From Bacteroidales bacterium (GTDB lineage Bacteria > Bacteroidota > Bacteroidia > Bacteroidales > P3): a stretch of 64,000 bases of DNA. This document shows positions 24,332 through 34,000 of this stretch, piece by piece; the stretch's first letter is position 1; each line of letters begins with the position of its first letter. The stretch is from assembly GCA_017542345.1 (NCBI GenBank), contig JAFXXI010000003.1, positions 1-64,000 of the forward strand, written 5' to 3'. The position numbers were made by a program, and so were the translations under genes. Under the pieces are notes generated by a model that was given only the letters and a program-made list of their open reading frames with translations, did not search any database and was not told the DNA's origin.

Positions 24332-24373
24332 TAGACAGTAGTTAAGTAGATAAAGCAGTCAAGTAGAAAAGTT

Positions 24374-25399
24374 ATGGGACTTCTGTCATTTTTCAATAGA
24401 GAGGTAGCAATGGACTTGGGCACAGCCAACTCCATTGTGATATACAACGACCAGGTCGTCATCGACGAGCCTTCCATTGTAGCCTACGACCGAAACAATA
24501 ACAAGATTATCGCCGTCGGCAAGGAAGCCCAGCGCATGGACGGCCGCACCGACAACAAGAACATCGAGACGGTGCGTCCGCTGCGCGGCGGAGTCATTGC
24601 CGACTTCGAGATGGCGCAGCACCTTATCCGCGAGCTCATCGGCATGACCAATGTCAACCGCTCGTTCCTGCCGCCGTCGCTGCGCATGGTTATCTGCATC
24701 CCCAGCGGCATCACCAATGTCGAGGAGCGCGCCGTGCGTGAGAGCGCCGAGCAGGCCGGAGCCAAGGAGATACGCATGATTCACGAGCCTATGGCCGCCG
24801 CCATCGGTATCGGTATCGACGTGTTGCAGCCTGAGGGACACATGGTGGTGGACATCGGAGGCGGCACGGCTGAAATCGCCGTCATCTCGCTGGGCGGCAT
24901 TGTCTGCAACAACTCCATCCGCGTGGCAGGCGATGTGTTCAACGAGAACGTCGTGGACTATATGAAGCGCCAGCACAATATGATTATCGGTGTGCGTATG
25001 GCCGAGAAGGTGAAGATTGCCGTGGGCGCCGCCGTCAGCGAGTTGGCCGACCCGCCCGAGGACTTCCGCACCCTGGGCCGCGACCTGCTGACCGGTCTGC
25101 CCAAGGAAATTAGCGTCAACTACAAGGAGATTGCCCATGCCCTCGACCGCAGCATTGCGCAGATTGAGCAGGCTATCCTCGACACCTTGGCAGCCACGCC
25201 TCCCGAGTTGGCCGCCGATATCTACAAGACCGGCATTTACCTGGCCGGTGGCGGCGCCTTGCTGCGCGGCCTCGACCAGCGTGTGAGCAGTAAGACCAAG
25301 CTGCAGGTGCACATCGCCGACGACCCCCTGCGCGCTGTGGCCCGCGGTACCGGCATTGCTTTGAAGAACTTCAACAAGTTCTCGTTCCTTATCCGTTAG
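24374..25399 (+). CDS. mreB: Rod shape-determining protein MreB
   Basis: A 341-aa bacterial actin that forms membrane-bound filaments guiding the elongation machinery. Actin-fold motifs are intact: MDLGTANSIVIY (phosphate 1, 13-24), VVDIGGGTAEIAVISLGG (phosphate 2, about 158-175) and IYLAGGGALLRGLD (adenosine motif, about 291). The N-terminal LLSFFNREV is the amphipathic membrane-contact segment. In most Bacteroidetes mreC and mreD follow directly, but here a small lipoprotein follows, so the elongasome partners must be elsewhere or lost. Confidence 0.96.
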   Translation: MGLLSFFNREVAMDLGTANSIVIYNDQVVIDEPSIVAYDRNNNKIIAVGKEAQRMDGRTDNKNIETVRPLRGGVIADFEMAQHLIRELIGMTNVNRSFLPPSLRMVICIPSGITNVEERAVRESAEQAGAKEIRMIHEPMAAAIGIGIDVLQPEGHMVVDIGGGTAEIAVISLGGIVCNNSIRVAGDVFNENVVDYMKRQHNMIIGVRMAEKVKIAVGAAVSELADPPEDFRTLGRDLLTGLPKEISVNYKEIAHALDRSIAQIEQAILDTLAATPPELAADIYKTGIYLAGGGALLRGLDQRVSSKTKLQVHIADDPLRAVARGTGIALKNFNKFSFLIR

Positions 25400-25452
25400 A
25401 CCCCATTAATTGACCCCATAAACAATCAATACAAACCAAAACAATTACCATT

Positions 25453-25908
25453 ATGAAAAAGATTTCCGTTCTTTTAATCTGCGCAGTCTGCGCTATGATG
25501 TTTGCTAGCTGCAACGTCTACAACCACTCCATGAAGGGCCCGAACGCTCATGTCGAACTGTATGCTGGCGACTTCGAACTCTCCGGCCCCGTCACCGGTG
25601 AAGCCACCGTTACCAAAATCATCGGCATCGACTGGGAGCGCCTCTTTGGCGAACAGAAGATGGGTGTTATTGAGGAGGGTGGTGCCGGCTTTCTCAGCGG
25701 TGTCAGCATCCCCGTTATCGGTGCTTACCTGCAGTCGCATGGTGCCGACTACGCTATCTATGACATGATGCAGAAGAACCCCGGCTACGATGTGGTGTTC
25801 TATCCTCAGGTCGAGAGCCACAAGAACGCTCCTATCCTTGGTACCGACATCTTCTCCACCACCACCTACAAGGTGACCGCTCGTCTTGGCAAACTGAAAA
25901 AGAAATAA
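25453..25908 (+). CDS. Lipoprotein, possibly DUF6567 type
   Basis: A 151-aa lipoprotein (MKKISVLLICAVCAMMFASC, lipobox FASC). The mature part includes AHVELYAGDFELSGPVTGEA and GIDWERLFG, followed by YAIYDMMQKNPGYDVVFYPQ and a terminal strand TTTYKVTARLGKLKKK. This matches a family of small Bacteroidetes lipoproteins that I recall as DUF6567; the assignment is tentative and function is unknown. It ends in a strong terminator and lies 53 bp after mreB. Confidence 0.65.
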   Translation: MKKISVLLICAVCAMMFASCNVYNHSMKGPNAHVELYAGDFELSGPVTGEATVTKIIGIDWERLFGEQKMGVIEEGGAGFLSGVSIPVIGAYLQSHGADYAIYDMMQKNPGYDVVFYPQVESHKNAPILGTDIFSTTTYKVTARLGKLKKK

Positions 25909-25969
25909 GTTTCCAAAACACCTGAACTAAACGGCCCGTTCCGAATGGGGTGAGCGGGTGACAACACGA

Positions 25970-26011
25970 GAGGGGCGAAGCGCTGCAGCGCTTCGCCCCT
26001 CTTCTTTTTTT
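25970..26011. terminator. Strong bidirectional terminator
   Basis: A perfect 32-bp palindrome (16-bp arms starting GAGGGGCGAAGCGCTG, no loop bases) followed by TTCTTTTTTT on the plus strand. It separates the lipoprotein from the convergent PBP4 gene. Confidence 0.88.
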
Positions 26012-26022
26012 CTCTTACATTA

Positions 26023-27486
26023 TTAATAAAGCGTGGCTATCTTGTAGAGTATCTTGTTCAGTTTCTCGCCCACCTCGCTCCCGGAGCAGTCGTGTCCGTT
26101 GCTGATGATGGCGAAGGCCAGAGTCTCGCCCCGCTGGGTGACGATGTATCCGGCGTAGGCCTTCACGCCGTCCATCGTGCCGGTCTTCACATACACCGAG
26201 CTGCCTGTGGGCAGTGTGGGCAACAGGTTGCGTGCCGTGCCACTCTCGCCCGCCTTGGCAATTGAGTGTAGGAACTTCTCGTAGAACGGCTCCTTGGTCA
26301 TGGCTGCCAGGTAGCGGCACAGGAAGTCGGCTGTGGTGTGGTTGAGACGCGACAGTCCGCTGCCGTCGACCACCCGCACATCGCCCATGGGCAGCCCTTT
26401 CTCCTTCAAGTACTCGCACACCGCACGCTGTCCGTTCTCCCACGAGCCCTTGCCGAAGCGCGCATAGCCCAGGTACTTAAAGATGCTCTCAGCGTAGATG
26501 TTGTTGCTGGTGAGGTTGGTGTACTGCGCGATGGTGTAGTAGGGGCTGCTGCTGTAGTCCAGCACGGGGCGCAAGCTGTCGGGTATGCTATACACCTGCA
26601 TTGAGTTCGACGAGATGCCGATGCCGTGGGTGCGCAGGTAGGACGAGAAGAGGTCGGCGCAGCTCTTTGCGGGGTTGGGCAGGGCGCCACGCACCGCAAA
26701 GTCGGTCTTGCCCAGCGGCACCGTGCCGCGGTACAGCCGCTCCTTCGACGTGGGACTGCCGTAGATGACCACGTTGTCGCCCGTGTTCTCGCCGGCGGTG
26801 GTTACCTCACAGGTGCCGTGGATATCCAGGTTCTTGGGCTGGGTGCGCACCGCAGATGCGGGGTATCCCACCTTCTTGCCAGGGTTGAAGTAGACGAAGT
26901 ACATGTTCTCGTGGAAGTTTAGACCGCTGACGCCGGCAGCGTAGTAGTTGCCTACGTCGCCCCACTGCCAGCTGTCGTGCAGCGGTGCCTCGTCGAAGAC
27001 GTTGACGTTGTAGCACACGCGCCCGTCTACACGGCGGATGCCTTTCTTGTGCAACGCTGCCGTCCATCCGGCAAACAGCGAGTCGGGCGTTGTCTGGCGA
27101 TAGCGGTACGACCCCAGCAGCGGGTCGCCGCCGCCCATGAGGTATACGTTGCCGTGCAGCACCCCCTCGCGGTCCACGTTGCCGCGCATCGCCAGTTTGG
27201 TGGTGAAGCGGAAGTCGGCTCCCAGCCGTGCGAAGCCGGTGCCGGTGGTGAAGAGTTTCTGCACCGATGCCGGCGTCATCGACAACTCGGCGTTGTGGCT
27301 GTAGACGGTCTTGCCGCTGGTGGCGTTGTATACGCACACCGCCAGCACCCCGTGCTGCATTCCCGTTTCTTTGTGTGTACGGTTCACCAGTTGTTCTATG
27401 TCGGCTGTGCTCTGTGCTGCTGCAGGAAGTGGCGCCCATAAGGCGGCCAGTGCAAGCAATAGTGTGGTTGTTAGTGTTTTCTTCAT
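26023..27486 (-). CDS. dacB: D-alanyl-D-alanine carboxypeptidase/endopeptidase (PBP4 type)
   Basis: A 487-aa periplasmic class C penicillin-binding protein (peptidase S13) that trims or cleaves peptidoglycan cross-links. Signal peptide ends at APLPAAAQ (about 25). All three active-site motifs are present: SVQK (74-77), SGLSRLN (about 385) and KTG in VYVKTGTMDG (about 435). It is the last gene of a tight four-gene operon and overlaps engB by 4 bp (ATGA). Confidence 0.93.
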   Translation of the reverse strand: MKKTLTTTLLLALAALWAPLPAAAQSTADIEQLVNRTHKETGMQHGVLAVCVYNATSGKTVYSHNAELSMTPASVQKLFTTGTGFARLGADFRFTTKLAMRGNVDREGVLHGNVYLMGGGDPLLGSYRYRQTTPDSLFAGWTAALHKKGIRRVDGRVCYNVNVFDEAPLHDSWQWGDVGNYYAAGVSGLNFHENMYFVYFNPGKKVGYPASAVRTQPKNLDIHGTCEVTTAGENTGDNVVIYGSPTSKERLYRGTVPLGKTDFAVRGALPNPAKSCADLFSSYLRTHGIGISSNSMQVYSIPDSLRPVLDYSSSPYYTIAQYTNLTSNNIYAESIFKYLGYARFGKGSWENGQRAVCEYLKEKGLPMGDVRVVDGSGLSRLNHTTADFLCRYLAAMTKEPFYEKFLHSIAKAGESGTARNLLPTLPTGSSVYVKTGTMDGVKAYAGYIVTQRGETLAFAIISNGHDCSGSEVGEKLNKILYKIATLY

Positions 27487-28094
27487 AGTGTATCTGTCTT
27501 CAGTCCTTGGTTGATTTGTTCTATTTGGTCAAGCAGCGCCTCGCGTCCGTAGCCTGTGAGCGACGAGGTGAGCAGCATTGGAGGCAACTCCTCCCACAGC
27601 TCCGAGAGGGCTTGCTTCATCAGCTTTATGTTCCCCATCACCTCGCGCTGCTTCTCTTTATCGGTCTTGGTGAAAACGATGGTCAGCGGCACCCCGTTGC
27701 TTCCCAGGAAGCTTATGAACTCCAAGTCTATCCGTTGCGGTGGGATGCGGCTGTCCACCAGGACGTAGGTGTTGGTCAGCGCCTCGCGTTTCAGGAAGTA
27801 GTCCCTGATCATCGTCCCCCAGGCCTCGCGGCTGCTTTTACTTGTCCGCGCATAGCCGTAGCCTGGCAGGTCCACCAGGTACCACTCGTTGTTGATGAGG
27901 AAGTGATTAATCAGCTGCGTCTTGCCTGGCCGTCCGCTGGTCTTGGCCAGTCCCTTGACGCCCGTCAGCATATTGATGAGCGACGACTTGCCTACGTTGC
28001 TGCGCCCGATGAAGGCGTATTCAGGCCGCCCGTCCTGCGGACATTTGCGGTAGTTCGGGCTGCTGATGGCAAATTGTGCGCTGCTAATTTTCAT
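27483..28094 (-). CDS. engB: Ribosome biogenesis GTPase YihA/EngB
   Basis: A 203-aa TRAFAC GTPase needed for large ribosomal subunit assembly. G1 is GRSNVGKSS (30-38), G2 the SGRPGKTQ region, G3 DLPGYG (about 74-79), G4 TKTD (about 143) and G5 TSSLTGYG (about 175). Full length. Overlaps both neighbours, so it is translated from the same message as the lipid acyltransferases upstream and PBP4 downstream. Confidence 0.95.
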   Translation of the reverse strand: MKISSAQFAISSPNYRKCPQDGRPEYAFIGRSNVGKSSLINMLTGVKGLAKTSGRPGKTQLINHFLINNEWYLVDLPGYGYARTSKSSREAWGTMIRDYFLKREALTNTYVLVDSRIPPQRIDLEFISFLGSNGVPLTIVFTKTDKEKQREVMGNIKLMKQALSELWEELPPMLLTSSLTGYGREALLDQIEQINQGLKTDTL

Positions 28095-29184
28095 TGTTGT
28101 CCATTCTCCTTTGTTTGCGGCGGTTCCGCTTCATCTCGCGCAGTTCGCGCAATGTGGCGGCCTCTTCCTCGCTGCTGTTGCGCCACCACGGTAGACGCCT
28201 CATATCGATGTGGAACAGCCGTTTGCGGTCGAACTTACGGTTCTTCTCCGAGTAGCTGTCGATATGGCGCACGCGCTTGTCGGTGTTGATGTCTTTCAGT
28301 TTGATGAGGATGCCCACGCCGTTAGTGCCCGGCAGGCCGTGGTCGGGGCAGGTGCCGAAGTAGCGCATTGTCGAGCTGAGGTTCATATAGGCGTTCACCA
28401 GCGGCGGCACCGTGCATCCGCGCGCCCGCACGGCGTGCAGCAGTATTTGGTAGTCCTCCTTGTAGTTGCGCCCGTTGAACAGCTTCACCAGCTTGTTGTA
28501 GTCCATCTCGATGCGGGTCGGTTCATACGGCCACATCAATCCATCGGGGTCGGGGAAATATTTCTGGTAGAAGTACAGGATCAGGTCGCGAGCTTCGCTG
28601 TCCATCGAGTCGTAGATGGTGATTTTGCCCAGGAAGTAGCGTGTCTCGGGAATCTCCATGATGAGTGCTCCGAGGCCGTCCCACAGGTTGTCCAGTGAGT
28701 AGAGCCCCTTGCCCAGGTTCTGGCTGGGCTGGTAGGAGGGCTGCACGAAGGCGCGCCCCAGCTCGACGGTGTAGGGCAGGTAGTTGTCCAGGAATTCCTG
28801 GCTGAACTGATAGTGCTCGGCCGTGGGGGTCATCAGCGACCCGTCAGGCCGCTCCATCATCGTGCTGCCGTGGTTGAACCGGTAGCCGCCCACAATCTCT
28901 TCGTCTTCAGTGTTCCACACAAATAGCTGCTTGCAGCAGTAGGGGTCGGGCAGGGTGTCGTATTCGTCGATGTCCACCTCTTTGCCGGTGCCGCCTCCGT
29001 CGGCCGCGAAACTCAGCTCGCGCAGGCGGCCAATCTCGCGCATGATGTTGGGCGACAGGTGTGCGGTCGTGATATAAATCTCTTTGTTGCCGCGGTTGGT
29101 CATGCGCAGGAAGTGCTTCTGCTTCAGTTCTTTCTTAATCAGCTCGCGGTCCACCGGCGGGGCTATGTAGGATAGGTCTGTCAT
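28084..29184 (-). CDS. GNAT-type N-acyltransferase, glycine-lipid GlsB homologue
   Basis: A 366-aa protein of the 'hemolysin' acetyltransferase family (Acetyltransf_5), which uses acyl-ACP. It has the ELSFAADGGGTGKEVDIDEYD and VELGRAFVQPSYQ regions of OlsB/GlsB enzymes (about 57-77 and 141-153). In Bacteroides thetaiotaomicron, GlsB N-acylates glycine to start glycine-lipid synthesis and the adjacent GlsA O-acylates the product. The same pair is here, overlapping by 4 bp. The basic Arg/Lys-rich C-terminal tail probably contacts membrane or ACP. Ornithine-lipid synthesis is the alternative. Confidence 0.8.
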   Translation of the reverse strand: MTDLSYIAPPVDRELIKKELKQKHFLRMTNRGNKEIYITTAHLSPNIMREIGRLRELSFAADGGGTGKEVDIDEYDTLPDPYCCKQLFVWNTEDEEIVGGYRFNHGSTMMERPDGSLMTPTAEHYQFSQEFLDNYLPYTVELGRAFVQPSYQPSQNLGKGLYSLDNLWDGLGALIMEIPETRYFLGKITIYDSMDSEARDLILYFYQKYFPDPDGLMWPYEPTRIEMDYNKLVKLFNGRNYKEDYQILLHAVRARGCTVPPLVNAYMNLSSTMRYFGTCPDHGLPGTNGVGILIKLKDINTDKRVRHIDSYSEKNRKFDRKRLFHIDMRRLPWWRNSSEEEAATLRELREMKRNRRKQRRMDNNEN

Positions 29185-30038
29185 ACTTCAAATGTTGCTT
29201 CCGGGTTCGTCTTCAGTTTGTATACATGCTCTTTCACCAGCGCAGCCCATTCGCCCGGCGTGTGGCGCTCGTCGAAGGTTTGCCACGGGATGGCTTTGCC
29301 GAAGGTGATGCCGAAAGTCTTGCCGCGTTGCGCGTACATCTCGGCGGGCAGCAGCGCCATCTCGAAGCCGAACTTGATGCCCAGCCGTTTGCGCAGCCGC
29401 GCCAGGCGGTAGAACCGCTTGCGGTTGAGCGCGTCGGTGTACACCGGCACCACGTCGCGCTGGTACTTCACGCACTTCTTGATGAAGGTGGACTTCCACT
29501 CCAGGTCGCGCACCTCGCCTTTCTGCAGGCGCGAGCACAGCCCTGCGGGGAAGTAGAGCAGCGCGTTCTTCGCCGCGAAGGCGTCCTCCAGGCTCGCCAG
29601 CGTGCGCGTTTTGTTCACCTTGTCGATGGGGATGAACAGCTCGCGCAGCCCCGGCAGGTAGAGCAAGAAGTCGTTCACAGGGAACTGTATGTCCTTCCTC
29701 ACCTTTCCCACGGCACCCATCAGCGCCAGTCCGTCGGGGCCTCCCAGCGGGTGGTTGCCCACCACCATGGGGTAGCCCTCTTTCGGGATGTTCTCCTCGC
29801 CGCGCGAGACGATGGTGATGCCCAGGTCCTGCTGGTCTTTGCCCTCCAGGAACTTGTACACGAAGTCCAGCCCGAAATACTCGCGGTTTTTGTAGATGCC
29901 GTCGTTCAACTCCGGCACATGAAGCAGGCGCTCCGCCAACTTCACCACCCCCTTGGGGAGCTTCACCCCCTTGGTGGCGAGGATTTTCCCCATGTCGATG
30001 TATTTCTCTGTAATGCTGTTGATGTCAGGTCGTTCCAT
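29181..30038 (-). CDS. PlsC-like O-acyltransferase, glycine-lipid GlsA homologue
   Basis: A 285-aa 1-acyl-glycerol-3-phosphate-type acyltransferase. The catalytic motif is NHPLGGPDG (about 94-102, the HxxxxD box) and the acceptor motif is FPAGLCSR (about 163). Partner of the GNAT enzyme immediately downstream; together they would make the two-chain glycine lipid important for stress tolerance in Bacteroides. First gene of the operon. A TAATTTTG element on the minus strand (30084-30077) lies 39 bp upstream of the start and is a likely -7 box. Confidence 0.8.
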   Translation of the reverse strand: MERPDINSITEKYIDMGKILATKGVKLPKGVVKLAERLLHVPELNDGIYKNREYFGLDFVYKFLEGKDQQDLGITIVSRGEENIPKEGYPMVVGNHPLGGPDGLALMGAVGKVRKDIQFPVNDFLLYLPGLRELFIPIDKVNKTRTLASLEDAFAAKNALLYFPAGLCSRLQKGEVRDLEWKSTFIKKCVKYQRDVVPVYTDALNRKRFYRLARLRKRLGIKFGFEMALLPAEMYAQRGKTFGITFGKAIPWQTFDERHTPGEWAALVKEHVYKLKTNPEATFEV

Positions 30039-30140
30039 AGTGTTCCAGTGCTTGGTACGGATTGTACTTCCGACTGCAAAATTACGGTTTTATTTTTATA
30101 CATTGAACCTCTTTTTATTAACAGCCTGTTAGTATCTTCC

Positions 30141-30261
30141 CATCCCCCCGAGTACCCCCTCCACATCCCCTCCGTATCCGCTGGCGAATTTTTCCGAAGA
30201 TGATAGGAGGGGGAGCGGAGGGGGACCGGAGGGGGACCGGAGGGGAACCGGACCGAAAGGG
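30141..30261. repeat. 11-bp-period inverted array, locus 3
   Basis: Eleven 11-bp units in one register. The left arm is pyrimidine-rich (GTACCCCCTCC, ACATCCCCTCC), the centre CGAATTTTTCCGAAGATGATAG, and the right arm is purine-rich (GAGGGGGACCG twice, GAGGGGAACCG). Left and right are imperfect complements. It fills the gap between the divergent glsA-like and rpmG genes; the rest of that 417-base gap holds only their promoters. Confidence 0.85.
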
Positions 30262-30335
30262 TGCCTTTTTTGACCCCAAAAATGGCGACTGATGTTCCGG
30301 TCAACGGGCACTGAATTATAAAAATGAAGAAAAAT

Positions 30336-30366
30336 TTTGCCAGTTTCAAAAAAGGTTGTATCTTTG
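30336..30366 (+). promoter_or_regulatory. rpmG promoter
   Basis: TTTG at 30336-30339, 19-bp spacer, TATCTTTG at 30359-30366, followed by an 89-base leader. Confidence 0.8.
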
Positions 30367-30455
30367 CAGCCGGTTTGAATGCCTAAAAATGAATTGTTGA
30401 TGCTCTTTTCTTTTTAGGTATCAGACAGTTAAGGATAGAATAAAATACAACAGTC

Positions 30456-30644
30456 ATGGCAAAGAAAAATAAAGATGCACGCGTGCAGGTCATCCTTGAG
30501 TGCACCGAGCAGAAGAACAGCGGTGTTCCCGGCATGAGCCGTTACATCACCACCAAGAACAAGAAGAACACTCCGGAGCGTCTGGAGCTCAAGAAGTACA
30601 ACCCCTTCCTGAAGAAGGTCACCGTTCACAAAGAAATCAAATAA
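30456..30644 (+). CDS. rpmG: 50S ribosomal protein L33
   Basis: A 62-aa basic protein ([20 protein letters not shown]) matching L33, a late-binding protein near the ribosomal E site. The family's C-terminal half ([22 protein letters not shown]) is intact. Only one Cys is present, so this is the non-zinc form. In many Bacteroidetes rpmB precedes it; here rpmB is absent and a promoter lies directly upstream. The DUF4295 gene follows 17 bp later. Confidence 0.95.
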   Translation: MAKKNKDARVQVILECTEQKNSGVPGMSRYITTKNKKNTPERLELKKYNPFLKKVTVHKEIK

Positions 30645-30661
30645 AATAGGAGAATTAGACT

Positions 30662-30817
30662 ATGGCAAAGAAAGTTGTTGCAACCCTCAAGACTTCGACC
30701 GGCAAGAGCTTCGCAAAGGTCATCCGCATGGTCCGCTCCGAGAAGACCGGCGCCTACATGTTCAAGGAGGAAATTGTGGCTTCCGACAATGTGCAGGAGT
30801 ATCTGAAGAAGAAATAA
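30662..30817 (+). CDS. DUF4295 family small basic protein
   Basis: A 51-aa Lys-rich protein starting MAKKVVATLKTSTGKSFAKV and ending EYLKKK. It matches the short DUF4295 proteins encoded directly after rpmG across Bacteroidetes. Their function is unproven; the constant pairing with L33 and the basic composition suggest a ribosome-associated protein. Immediately followed by a terminator. Confidence 0.88.
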   Translation: MAKKVVATLKTSTGKSFAKVIRMVRSEKTGAYMFKEEIVASDNVQEYLKKK

Positions 30818-30852
30818 TACAAGAGGAAAATTTTTTCATACGCTTTTGTTTG

Positions 30853-30886
30853 CCTCCACCGCATCTAATGTGGTGGGGGTTTTTTA
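30853..30886 (+). terminator. Terminator after the rpmG-DUF4295 unit
   Basis: Hairpin with arms CCTCCACCGCAT / ATGTGGTGGGGG around CTA, followed by a run of six T. Confidence 0.85.
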
Positions 30887-30920
30887 TTGTCGGGTGAGGG
30901 CAAGGGAGGAGGAAAAAAAT

Positions 30921-30951
30921 TTTGCCATGTCGGCTCTTTTTTGTATTTTTG
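30921..30951 (+). promoter_or_regulatory. ileS operon promoter
   Basis: TTTG at 30921-30924, 19-bp spacer, TATTTTTG at 30944-30951, 67 bp upstream of the ileS ATG. No T-box is visible in this short leader. Confidence 0.8.
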
Positions 30952-31017
30952 TTCTTTAATAATTGGCGGGTGTTCCTGCCAAACGATTGACTATTAGGCT
31001 ATATGTAATAACTGAAT

Positions 31018-34000
31018 ATGAAGTACAACGAGTATAAACAGCTTAATTTGACCCAGATCGGCCAGGATGTGCGCCGCTACTGGGAGGAGAATGAGACTTT
31101 TGAGAAGGGCCAGAAGCTGGCCGAGGGGCATCCCGCCTATGTCTTCTACGACGGTCCCCCGAGTGCCAACGGCAAGCCCGGCATCCACCATGTGATGGCC
31201 CGTACCATCAAGGATGTCTTCTGCCGCTACAAGGCGCAGAAGGGCTACTTCGTCGACCGCAAGGCGGGGTGGGACACCCACGGTCTGCCCGTGGAGCTGG
31301 GTGTGGAGAAGAACCTTGGCATCACCAAGGAGGATATCGGCAAGAAGATAAGTGTCGACGACTACAACCGCGCTTGCCGCGAGGAGGTGATGAAATACAA
31401 GGAGTTGTGGGACGAGCTGACGCGCGTGATGGGCTACTGGGTCGACCTGAAGAACCCCTATATCACCTTCAACAACGAGTATATCGAGACCCTGTGGTTC
31501 CTGCTCAAGAAACTCTATGACAAGGGATTGCTTTACAAGGGCTACACCATCCAGCCCTATAGCCCCGCCGCCGGCACGGGCCTCTCGAGCCACGAGCTGA
31601 ATATGCCCGGCTGCTATAGGGATGTGAAGGACACCACCTGCGTGGCCATGTTCAAGCTTTGCGACCAGGCCGACACATACGCCATCGCCTGGACCACCAC
31701 GCCGTGGACCTTGCCCTCGAATACCGCCCTCTGCGTGGGTCCCAATATCGACTATGTGACCCTCGAGACCACGCACCCCTATAAGGAGACTCCCTGCCGC
31801 ATCATCATGGCCAAGGCCTTGGTGGGCTCGATGTTCCCCGAGGGCAAGTCGCCCGAATACATGATTGTCAGCGAGTGCAAGGGTAAGGATCTCGAAGGCC
31901 TGCACTATGAGCAGCTTATCCCCTGGGTGAAGCCCACCGAGGTTTCTGACAAAGGCAGCTTCCGCATCATCCTGGGCGACTATGTGACCACTGAGGATGG
32001 TACCGGCATCGTGCACATCGCCCCCACCTTCGGTGCCGACGACGCGCGCGTGGCCAAGAAAGCCGGCATCGGCGACCTGCTGCTCTTCGACCGCGACGGC
32101 AAACAGCTACCCATGGTCGACAAGCAGGGCCGTTTCGCACCCGTCGAGGACCTCGACCCCGAGTGGGTGAAGGCCAATGTAGATGTGGAAGAGTACAGCA
32201 AATACGCCGGCAAGTTCGTGAAGAACGCCTACGACCCCACCAAGGGTGAGAAGGACATGAGCCTCGACGTGGAGCTGGTCATCATGCTCAAGGAGCAGGG
32301 CAAACTCTTTAAGAGCGAGAAGCACACGCACAGCTATCCCCACTGCTGGCGTACCGACAAGCCCGTGCTCTACTACCCGCTCGACAGCTGGTTTATCCGC
32401 ACCACGGCCCTCAAGGAGCGCATGATAGAGCTCAACAAGACCATCAACTGGAAGCCCGAAGCCACTGGCAGCGGCCGCTTCGGCAACTGGCTGGAGAATA
32501 TCGTCGACTGGAACCTCAGCCGCAGCCGCTACTGGGGCACCCCGCTGCCCATATGGCGCACCGAGGACGGCAAGGAGGAGAAGTGCATCGGCAGCGTCAG
32601 GGAGCTGAGCGCCGAGATTGAGAAGGCCGTCAAGGCTGGTCTCATGGCCTCGAATCCCTATGCTGGTGACTACAAGGACTTCGATCTGCACCGCCCGTAT
32701 ATCGACAATGTCATCCTGGTCAGCGACAGCGGCAAGCCTATGCGTCGTGAGCCGGACCTCATCGACGTGTGGTTCGACAGCGGTGCGATGCCGTATGCCC
32801 AGATTCATTACATGGGCGGCGAGTTGAAGCCCACCGAGTTCCCAGCCGACTTCATCGCCGAAGGCGTCGACCAGACTCGCGGATGGTTCTACACCCTCCA
32901 CGCCATCGGCACCATGTGCTTCGACAGTGTGGCCTTCAAGAACGTTATCTCCAACGGCCTGGTGCTCGACAAGAATGGCAACAAGATGTCGAAGCGCCTC
33001 GGCAACGCCGTCGACCCCTTCGAGACCCTCGGCAAGTATGGCCCCGACGCCACCCGCTGGTATATGATTACCAACAGTCAGCCGTGGGACAACTTGAAGT
33101 TCGACGTCGAGGGTGTCGACGAAGTAAGAAGAAAACTCTTCGGTACGCTGTATAATACCTACAGTTTCTTCGCCCTCTATGCCAACCTCGACGGCTTCGA
33201 CTATAGCCAGAAGGACCTCGACATTAAGGAACGTCCGGAGATTGACCGTTGGATACTCTCCGAGCTCAATACGCTGGTGAAGACTGTGGGCGACGCCATG
33301 GAAGACTATGAGCCCACCCGCGCCGGCCGTGCCATCGGCACCTTCGTCGATGCCTACCTCAGCAACTGGTATGTGCGTCTCTGCCGCCGCCGCTTCTGGC
33401 GCGGTGAGATTACCGATGATAAGAAGAGCGCCTACCAGACACTCTATACCTGCCTCGAGACCCTCAGTCGACTGATGGCCCCCATCGCGCCCTTCTTCAG
33501 CGAGCGCATGTTCCTCGACCTCAACGCCGTCACCAAGCGCTACGACGTGGAGAGTGTGCATCATCTCGGCTTCCCCGAATACCACGCCGAGATGGTCGAC
33601 AAGGCCCTTGAGGAGCGCATGCAGCTGGCCCAGAAGGTTTGTTCTATGGTCCTCGGCCTGCGCAAGAAGAGCAACCTGCGCGTGCGTCAGCCGCTGCAGA
33701 AGATTGTCATCCCGGTGCGCGACGAGAACATGAAGACTCAGATTGAGAAGGTGCAGCACCTTATCTGCTCCGAGCTTAACGTCAAAGAAATTGAGTTCCT
33801 TGCTGCCGACAACGACTTGCTCGTTAAGAAGATTAAGCCCAACTTTAAGACCCTCGGCCCGCGCTACGGCAAGGTGATGAAAGCTCTCGGCGCCGCCATC
33901 ATGGCTTTCAGCCAGCAGCAGATTAACGCCCTCGAGGCAGATGGCCGTTGTGTGGTCAATGTCGAAGGTCAGGACTGCGAAGTGCTTATCAGCGACGTGG

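Noticed and set aside
30990..31017. T-box riboswitch upstream of ileS
   Set aside because: Only about 65 bases separate promoter and start, too short for a T-box, and no specifier or antiterminator motif is seen.
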